26,587 nucleotides of DNA from JAATGA01 sp047605605 (GTDB taxonomy: Bacteria > Pseudomonadota > Alphaproteobacteria > Rhodobacterales > Rhodobacteraceae): positions 1 through 26,587 of the forward strand of contig JASGFG010000056.1 of the NCBI GenBank assembly GCA_047605605.1, read 5' to 3'. Below the pieces are notes generated by a model. It saw only the letters and a program-made list of their open reading frames with translations. It was not told the origin of the DNA and searched no databases. Shown here piece after piece: positions 21,850 through 26,587 of this stretch (within the stretch, counting starts at the first letter, position 1; each line of letters starts with the position of its first letter). The translations under genes and the position numbers were made by a program.

Positions 21850-23058
21850 ATGGCGCTGAAACCGAAAGATGCCCCGGACCTGTCGCGGTTCGACTGGGAG
21901 GATGCGTTCCGCCTGAACGACCAGCTGACCGAGGAAGAGCGCGCCATCCGCGATTCCGCCCATGCCTATGCGCAGGAAAAGCTGCAACCGCGGGTGATTC
22001 AGGCCTTTGCGAATGAGGAAACCGATCCCGAGATCTTCCGTGAAATGGGCGAGATGGGCCTTTTGGGCGTGACGGTGCCCGAGGAATACGGTGGCTTGGG
22101 CGCCAGCTATGTCTCCTATGGCCTCGTCTCGCGCGAGGTGGAGCGGGTGGATTCCGGCTATCGCAGCATGATGTCGGTGCAGTCGTCCCTCGTCATGTAT
22201 CCGATCTATGCCTATGGGTCCGAGGAACAGCGCAGGAAATACCTGCCCAAACTGGCCAGTGGCGAGTTCATCGGCTGCTTCGGCCTGACCGAGCCGGATG
22301 CCGGATCGGACCCCGCAGGCATGAAAACCGTCGCGAAGAAAACCGCGAATGGCTATGTGCTGAACGGGTCCAAGATGTGGATCTCGAACGCGCCGATCGC
22401 CGATGTCTTCGTCGTCTGGGCCAAGTCCGAGGCGCATGGCGGCAAGATCCGCGGCTTTGTCCTTGAAAAAGGCATGAAGGGGCTGTCGGCGCCCAAGATC
22501 ATGGGCAAGCTGTCGCTGCGGGCGTCCATCACCGGCGAGATCGTGATGCAGGATGTCGAGGTGGGCGAGGACGCGCTGCTGCCGAATGTCGAGGGGCTGA
22601 AAGGTCCGTTCGGCTGTCTGAACCGCGCGCGCTACGGCATCAGCTGGGGTGCGCTTGGCGCGGCGGAGTTCTGCTTTCACGCCGCGCGGCAGTATGGTCT
22701 GGATCGCAAGCAGTTCAACCGCCCGCTGGCCAATACCCAGATCTATCAGCTGAAACTGGCGAACATGCTGACCGAGATCACCCTTGGCCTTCAGGCGTCC
22801 TTGCAGGTGGGCCGCCTGCTGGATGCCGCCAATGCCGCGCCCGAGATGATTTCCATCGTGAAACGCAACAACTGCGGCAAGGCGCTGGACATCGCCCGCA
22901 TGGCCCGCGACATGCACGGCGGCAACGGCATCAGCCAGGAGTTCCAAGTCATCCGCCACATGGTGAACCTGGAAACGGTCAACACCTATGAAGGCACCCA
23001 TGACGTGCACGCCCTGATCCTGGGCCGCGCGATCACCGGCTTGCAGGCGTTCTTCTGA
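21850..23058 (+). CDS. gcdH: Glutaryl-CoA dehydrogenase
   Basis: This 402-residue FAD enzyme oxidises and decarboxylates glutaryl-CoA to crotonyl-CoA in the breakdown of lysine, tryptophan and glutarate, passing electrons to ETF. It is a full acyl-CoA dehydrogenase. The segment ERVDSGYRSMMSVQSSLVM (99-117) is closely like human GCDH, including the arginine (R105) that positions the glutaryl carboxylate. FGLTEPDAGSDP (144-155) is the flavin region. The catalytic base is E381 in NTYEGTHDVHALILGRA. The start ATG 21850 follows a GGGAG site. It is the first structural gene after the LysR regulator. A hairpin lies between it and the CoA-transferase gene. Confidence 0.96.
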   Translation: MALKPKDAPDLSRFDWEDAFRLNDQLTEEERAIRDSAHAYAQEKLQPRVIQAFANEETDPEIFREMGEMGLLGVTVPEEYGGLGASYVSYGLVSREVERVDSGYRSMMSVQSSLVMYPIYAYGSEEQRRKYLPKLASGEFIGCFGLTEPDAGSDPAGMKTVAKKTANGYVLNGSKMWISNAPIADVFVVWAKSEAHGGKIRGFVLEKGMKGLSAPKIMGKLSLRASITGEIVMQDVEVGEDALLPNVEGLKGPFGCLNRARYGISWGALGAAEFCFHAARQYGLDRKQFNRPLANTQIYQLKLANMLTEITLGLQASLQVGRLLDAANAAPEMISIVKRNNCGKALDIARMARDMHGGNGISQEFQVIRHMVNLETVNTYEGTHDVHALILGRAITGLQAFF

Positions 23059-23086
23059 GGCGACGGCCCTCCCCTCGGAAGCACTC

Positions 23087-23118
23087 GCCCCGCCGTGGTT
23101 GACCTGCGGCGGGGCTTT
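23087..23118 (+). terminator. Hairpin between gcdH and the CoA-transferase gene
   Basis: A perfect 9-bp stem (GCCCCGCCG, 23087-23095, with CGGCGGGGC, 23107-23115) is followed by TTT only. It lies 28 bases after gcdH and 22 bases before the next start. The short T tract suggests partial termination or an mRNA-stabilising structure rather than full separation. Confidence 0.6.
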
Positions 23119-23136
23119 CCATCGAAAGGCAGGAAG

Positions 23137-24282
23137 ATGGCGAAGGACGCGCCCCTGAGCGGGCTGAAGGTGGTGGAACTGGCGCGGATTCTGGCCGGTC
23201 CGTGGATCGGGCAGACGCTGGCCGACCTGGGCGCCGAGGTCATCAAGATCGAGGCGCCGCAGGGTGACGATACCCGCACCTGGGGGCCGCCCTTTGTCGA
23301 ACGCCCCCTGCCGGATGGCACCATCGAGAAGACCGCAGCCTATTTCCATGCGGCGAACCGGGGCAAAACCTCTGTCACCTGCGATTTCAACGACCCCGCG
23401 CAAGTGGCGGCGCTGAAAGAGATGATCCGCACCGCCGATGTGGTGATCGAGAACTTCAAGGTGGGCGGGCTGAGGAAATACGGCCTCGACTACGACTCCC
23501 TTGCCGCGGAAAACCCGCGGCTCGTCTATGCCTCGATCACCGGCTTTGGCCAGACCGGACCGTCCGCCGCCCTGCCGGGCTATGACTTCCTGATCCAGGG
23601 CATGTGCGGGATCATGGACCTGACCGGCGACCCGGAAGGCGAGCCGCAAAAGATCGGCGTGGCGTGGATCGACATCCTGACCGGACTTTACGGGGTGATC
23701 GGCGTGCAGGCGGCGCTGGCGGAACGCGAACGCTCGGGGCGAGGGCAACATGTGGACCTGTCGCTGCTGGATGTGGGCGTGGCGGCGCTGGCCAATCAGG
23801 CGATGAACTATCTGGCGGGGGGCAAGGTGCCGCGCCGGATGGGGAATGCCCATCCGAACATCGTGCCCTATCAGGTGCTGCCCGCCGCGGATGGCCATCT
23901 CATCGTCGCCTGCGGCAATGACCGGCAGTTCGCGGGCCTCTGCCGTGCCTTGGACCTGCCCGGCGTGGCGGAAGACCCGGCCTATGCCACCAACCCCGCC
24001 CGCGTCGCCAACCGCGCGGCACTGGTCACGCTGCTGACCGACCGCACCTCGGCGCGGAAACGCGACGAGCTGATCGCCGCGATGGAGGCGAACGGCGTCC
24101 CCGGCGGCCCGATCAATACGGTGGCCGACGCCCTGGCCGATGACCAGATCCGCCATCGCGGCTTGCAGATCGCGCCCGAGGGCGTTCCCGGCCTGCGCAC
24201 CCCGATCCTTTTCTCGCGTAGCGAACTGGCGACCGGCCACCCCTCTCCCGCGCTCGGCTCGGGCGGCAAGGTCGGCACCTGA
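23137..24282 (+). CDS. CaiB/BaiF family (class III) CoA-transferase, likely glutarate CoA-transferase
   Basis: This 381-residue family III CoA-transferase moves CoA between carboxylic acids. The N-terminus PLSGLKVVELARILAGPWIGQTLADLGAEVIKIE and the segment ANRGKTSVTCDF are hallmarks of the family. The catalytic aspartate is D150 in LPGYDFLIQG. Next to gcdH it most likely activates glutarate to glutaryl-CoA with succinyl-CoA or a similar donor, like the mammalian SUGCT protein, so that the LysR gene, gcdH and this gene form a glutarate-using unit. The substrate is inferred from context only. The start ATG 23137 has AGGA 4-5 bases upstream. The frame is open to 23095, but this runs back through the terminator hairpin. 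Confidence 0.9.
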   Translation: MAKDAPLSGLKVVELARILAGPWIGQTLADLGAEVIKIEAPQGDDTRTWGPPFVERPLPDGTIEKTAAYFHAANRGKTSVTCDFNDPAQVAALKEMIRTADVVIENFKVGGLRKYGLDYDSLAAENPRLVYASITGFGQTGPSAALPGYDFLIQGMCGIMDLTGDPEGEPQKIGVAWIDILTGLYGVIGVQAALAERERSGRGQHVDLSLLDVGVAALANQAMNYLAGGKVPRRMGNAHPNIVPYQVLPAADGHLIVACGNDRQFAGLCRALDLPGVAEDPAYATNPARVANRAALVTLLTDRTSARKRDELIAAMEANGVPGGPINTVADALADDQIRHRGLQIAPEGVPGLRTPILFSRSELATGHPSPALGSGGKVGT

Positions 24283-24285
24283 TCC

Positions 24286-24370
24286 CTCTTCCCCCCCTCT
24301 TTCTGGACATAAATATCCTCGGGGGGTGAATTGGGCGCAGCCCAAGAGGGGGGTCCGAGGACCCCCCTTT
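24286..24370 (+). repeat. Composite junction repeat, copy 4 (CoA-transferase/ccrM), with terminator
   Basis: The core (CTCTTTCTGGACAT, then AAATATCCTCGGGGGG to 24326) begins 4 bases after the CoA-transferase stop. A small hairpin, TTGGGC-GCA-GCCCAA (24331-24345), and a GGGGGGTCC/GGACCCCCC hairpin (24348-24356 with 24359-24367) followed by TTT complete the element. The layout is the same as copy 2. Confidence 0.78.
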
Positions 24371-24383
24371 CCCCGGCGAACAG

Positions 24384-24413
24384 AAAAAACCCCGCCATGC
24401 GGACATGGCGGGG
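24384..24413 (-). terminator. Terminator of ccrM
   Basis: A perfect 10-bp stem (CCCCGCCATG, 24390-24399, with 24404-24413) has a 4-base loop, and on the minus strand it is followed by T6 (complement of 24384-24389). It is a textbook factor-independent terminator about 60 bases past the ccrM stop. Confidence 0.9.
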
Positions 24414-24472
24414 CAAGTGGCGCGGCAGGCGGACTGCGCGCGCAGGCGTTGGTGAAACCTGTAAGGGAACCC

Positions 24473-25597
24473 TCAGTTCGGCCGCTGGCCTTCGGCCTCC
24501 ATCTCGGCGCGGATCTGCTGGCGCAGGATGTCGATGGGGATCAGCTTGCCATCGCGCTTGAAGTGCCAGTAGGTCCAGCCGTTGCAGGACGGCGCGCCCT
24601 CATAGGCGGCGCCCACCTGATGGATCGATCCGGTCATCGACTCGCCCACCAGCGTGCCGTCGGCGCGCACCTTGGCGACCTTGCCACGGCCATTCTCCAG
24701 CACCTCGCCCGGCCGCAGCATCCCGCGTTCCACCACCTGACCGAACGGCACGCGCGGTTCAGCCCGTTTCGACCCGGTGATCTCCAGGGCCGAGGCGTCG
24801 AACTTGCGCACCCGGGCCAGCCGTTCGGTGGCGGCGGCACGATAGGCCTCTTCCCGCTCGATCCCGATGAAATCGCGGCCCAGCATCTTGGCGACCGCGC
24901 CGGTGGTGCCGGTGCCAAAGAACGGGTCCAGCACCACATCGCCGGGATTGGTCGTCGCCAGGATCACCCGGTGCAGCAGCGCCTCGGGCTTTTGCGTCGG
25001 ATGGGCCTTGTCGCCGTTCGCGTCCTTCAGCCGCTCATGCCCGGTGCAAAGCGGGATCACCCAGTCCGACCGCATCTGGATCCCTTCGTTCAGCGCCTTC
25101 AGCGCCTCGTAGTTGAAGGTGTATTTCGACTCCTCGCCTTTCGACGCCCAGATCAGCGTCTCATGCGCGTTCGTCAGCCGCTTGCCGCGAAAGTTCGGCA
25201 TCGGGTTCGACTTGCGCCAGACCACGTCGTTCAGCAGCCAATAGCCCGCATCCTGCATCGCCGCGCCGACGCGAAAGATGTTGTGATACGACCCGATCAC
25301 CCAGATCGCCCCGTTTGGTTTCAGGATGCGACGCGCGGCGGCCAGCCAGCGGCGGGTGAAGTCGTCATAGGCGGCAAAGGATGAAAACTGGTCCCAGTGG
25401 TCATCCACCGCATCGACGCGGGAATTGTCGGGGCGATGCAACTCGCCCTTCAGCTGAAGGTTGTAGGGCGGGTCGGCAAAGATCAGGTCTACGCTGCCTT
25501 CGGGCAACGCATTCATGACCTCGATGCAATCGCCCGCAAGAATCTGGTTCAGCGGAAGCGCCATGTCGCGCGCCGCCGTTTTCGTCCTGATCGCCAT
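24473..25597 (-). CDS. ccrM: Cell-cycle adenine DNA methyltransferase (GANTC)
   Basis: This 374-residue orphan beta-class N6-adenine methyltransferase methylates GANTC after replication and so ties gene expression to the cell cycle in alphaproteobacteria. The catalytic motif is DPPYNLQL (42-49), followed by the target-recognition region with NPMPNFRGKRLTNAHETLIWA. The SAM-binding motif DPFFGTGTTGAVA comes after it, which is the beta order. The C-terminal RAMA-type domain (about 265-370) ends with APSCNGWTYWHFKRDGKLIPID, as in Caulobacter CcrM. The start ATG 25597 has AGAGG 6 bases upstream. No restriction enzyme is nearby. rnhB lies upstream on the same strand, a conserved neighbour. Two GANTC sites lie in the gap between them. 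Confidence 0.96.
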   Translation of the reverse strand: MAIRTKTAARDMALPLNQILAGDCIEVMNALPEGSVDLIFADPPYNLQLKGELHRPDNSRVDAVDDHWDQFSSFAAYDDFTRRWLAAARRILKPNGAIWVIGSYHNIFRVGAAMQDAGYWLLNDVVWRKSNPMPNFRGKRLTNAHETLIWASKGEESKYTFNYEALKALNEGIQMRSDWVIPLCTGHERLKDANGDKAHPTQKPEALLHRVILATTNPGDVVLDPFFGTGTTGAVAKMLGRDFIGIEREEAYRAAATERLARVRKFDASALEITGSKRAEPRVPFGQVVERGMLRPGEVLENGRGKVAKVRADGTLVGESMTGSIHQVGAAYEGAPSCNGWTYWHFKRDGKLIPIDILRQQIRAEMEAEGQRPN

Positions 25598-25652
25598 TCT
25601 CTGCCTCTGTGCGCCTTGCGGTCTTTGGTGCCGCCTTGGTTGGTCACAGGAT

Positions 25653-25691
25653 GGTGAAAGGGCGAATCGCCGTCAAATTCTTTTTTGAATC
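25653..25691 (-). promoter_or_regulatory. ccrM upstream region with two GANTC sites
   Basis: GAATC occurs at 25664-25668 and 25687-25691, 67 to 94 bases before the ccrM start. A minus-strand TTGACG (25676-25671) with a 17-base spacer to CATCCT (25653-25648) is a possible promoter, and the nearer GANTC falls in its spacer. The farther site overlaps the rnhB stop codon. This fits control of ccrM by its own methylation state, as in Caulobacter. Confidence 0.45.
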
Positions 25692-26331
25692 AAGGGGTTA
25701 GAGAAACATCTTGATACAATATCTTGTGGACGGGACCGAAAGACCGTCTATGCACGGGGGTTACGCCCAAATCTAGAAGCGCCTTCAGGTGGGCCGGGGT
25801 CGGATAACCCGCATTCACCTCCCAGCCGTAGCCGGGGAATTGTTGCGCCAAATCCACCATCAGGCGATCGCGCACCACCTTGGCCACGATCGAGGCGGCG
25901 GCGATCGACAGGCAACGCGCATCGCCCTTGACCAACCCCTCGGCCGAACAGGGCAGCCCTTTGGGCAGGTGCCTGCCATCGACCATCAGGTGCCGGGGCG
26001 GTGTGGACAGGCCCTGGACCGCGCGGGTCATCGCCAGAAGGCTGGCATGGTGGATGTTCAGCGCCTCGATCTCGTGCACCTCGACATGCGCGACCGAGAC
26101 CTCGGCCGCGGCCAGGATCTGGTCGTAAAGCCGTTCGCGCCGGGCATGGGTCAGCATCTTGCTGTCGGCCAGCCCCTCGGGGATGCAGGCGGGGTCCAGC
26201 ACCACGGCCGCCGCCGTCACCGGCCCGGCCAGCGGGCCGCGGCCCACCTCGTCCACCCCCGCCACGCGGGCAAGCCCGCGCTCGAAGGCGGCGATCTCGA
26301 AGCTGAAGTCGGGGCGGATGCGCGGGGCCAT
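25690..26331 (-). CDS. rnhB: Ribonuclease HII
   Basis: This 213-residue endonuclease cleaves RNA in RNA-DNA hybrids, including single ribonucleotides in DNA. The first two acidic residues are D27 and E28 in AGVDEVGRGPLAGPV. VDGRHLPKG supplies the next aspartate, and the region KGDARCLSIAAASIVAKVVRDRLM carries the remaining family signature. GYPTPAHLKALLDLGVTPVHRRSFGPV is the typical C-terminal part. The start ATG 26331 precedes APRIRPDFSFE and has only a weak ribosome binding site. A terminator of the preceding gene lies 30 bases upstream, so rnhB probably has its own promoter in a very short space or depends on read-through. Confidence 0.95.
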   Translation of the reverse strand: MAPRIRPDFSFEIAAFERGLARVAGVDEVGRGPLAGPVTAAAVVLDPACIPEGLADSKMLTHARRERLYDQILAAAEVSVAHVEVHEIEALNIHHASLLAMTRAVQGLSTPPRHLMVDGRHLPKGLPCSAEGLVKGDARCLSIAAASIVAKVVRDRLMVDLAQQFPGYGWEVNAGYPTPAHLKALLDLGVTPVHRRSFGPVHKILYQDVSLTP

Positions 26332-26360
26332 GCCTGCGGTCTAGCGCAGGACAGGCGCGA

Positions 26361-26400
26361 AGAAAACGGGGGCGAAGGCTGCTCGAAACCCTTCGCCCCC
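26361..26400 (-). terminator. Terminator of the gene entering from the right edge
   Basis: A perfect 11-bp stem (GGGGGCGAAGG, 26368-26378, with 26390-26400) and an 11-base loop are followed on the minus strand by GTTTTCT. It lies about 90 bases past the stop of the partial gene and just upstream of rnhB. Confidence 0.8.
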
Positions 26401-26490
26401 AGGCGGGGCGCCGACGCGCAACTTGCATGGGGGACATGTCGGCTGCCCGCGGACGGCCGGTCGATTGCGCCGGCCGCCGATGGCGCTGGC

Positions 26491-26587
26491 TTACCAGCCG
26501 GGCGGCGGCGCGTGGTGGCGCGGGCGCTGCGGCTGATAATAACCCCAGTCGCCGCGCGGCGGCGGGGGCGGCGCGGGGCGCCATTCC
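26491..26587 (-). CDS. 3' end of an unidentified proline-rich protein (partial)
   Basis: Only the last 32 codons are in the window. They read EWRPAPPPPPRGDWGYYQPQRPRHHAPPPGW and end at TAA (26491-26493). The segment is rich in proline, arginine, histidine and aromatic residues, a composition seen in disordered C-terminal tails of envelope or RNA-associated proteins. The family cannot be told from this piece. Support for coding comes from the terminator that follows on the same strand and from the uninterrupted frame to the window edge. Confidence 0.5.
   Translation of the reverse strand, partial: EWRPAPPPPPRGDWGYYQPQRPRHHAPPPGW

Noticed and set aside
21787..24345. 852-codon minus-strand frame opposite gcdH and the CoA-transferase gene
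   Set aside because: Same reasoning: antisense to two well-identified genes, crossing their intergenic terminator, with no domain.
24473..25597. ccrM as part of a restriction-modification or defence system
   Set aside because: It has the C-terminal domain of orphan cell-cycle CcrM, the neighbour is rnhB, and no nuclease or specificity gene is present.

Overview
The window looks like chromosomal DNA of a high-GC (roughly 66% by eye) alphaproteobacterium of the Rhodobacteraceae, such as a Paracoccus, Rhodobacter or Gemmobacter relative. The basis is the strong GC bias at third codon positions, a CcrM-type GANTC methyltransferase next to rnhB, a DUF4170 protein next to a WaaA-like gene and lpxK, a DciA-type DUF721 gene next to mutY and a DsbA-like gene, and a long-chain polyprenyl synthase of the type used for ubiquinone side chains. 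The genus is an inference. Nearly all of the window is ordinary, densely packed core or housekeeping genome. I see no prophage, insertion sequence, CRISPR array, toxin-antitoxin pair or defence island.

Layout from left to right. 1-207 is non-coding. 208-1757 (minus) holds msrQ and msrP, the periplasmic methionine sulfoxide repair system, downstream of clpB (minus), from which they are separated by a strong hairpin. A small unknown gene (plus) is divergent from clpB. tag (3-methyladenine glycosylase, minus) is divergent from a stand-alone EAL phosphodiesterase (plus). phaA and phaB (plus) make the 3-hydroxybutyryl-CoA precursor of polyhydroxybutyrate, with a terminator between them. A DMT/EamA exporter (plus) overlaps tail to tail with a 55-residue YdcH-like protein (minus). 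A DUF2007 gene and a tRNA-modification-type methyltransferase (minus, translationally coupled) are divergent from ispB (plus). A large DEAD-box helicase (minus) with a repetitive basic tail is divergent from the DUF4170, WaaA-like and lpxK genes (plus), a lipid A cluster. Next come a DsbA-like thioredoxin and a DciA-type gene (minus), divergent from mutY, then an AlkB-type membrane monooxygenase (plus). A LysR regulator (minus) is divergent from gcdH (glutaryl-CoA dehydrogenase) and a class III CoA-transferase (plus), which together read as a glutarate catabolism cluster. The window ends with ccrM and rnhB (minus) and the 3' end of an unidentified proline-rich gene (minus).

The most interesting signal is not a gene. 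A dispersed composite repeat occurs four times, near 12119-12168, 17181-17257, 20789-20846 and 24286-24370. Each copy has a conserved core resembling CTTTCTGGACnnAAATATCC followed by a G run, and a G5-6/C5-6 hairpin beyond it. Each copy lies at a tail-to-tail junction of convergent genes, and in two cases it supplies the last codons of a gene (lpxK and the LysR gene). Secondary points are GANTC methylation sites inside candidate promoters of ccrM and alkB, a LysR-type operator candidate in front of gcdH, and the WaaA-like protein beside lpxK, which appears to lack the usual catalytic glutamate and has no ordinary start codon.
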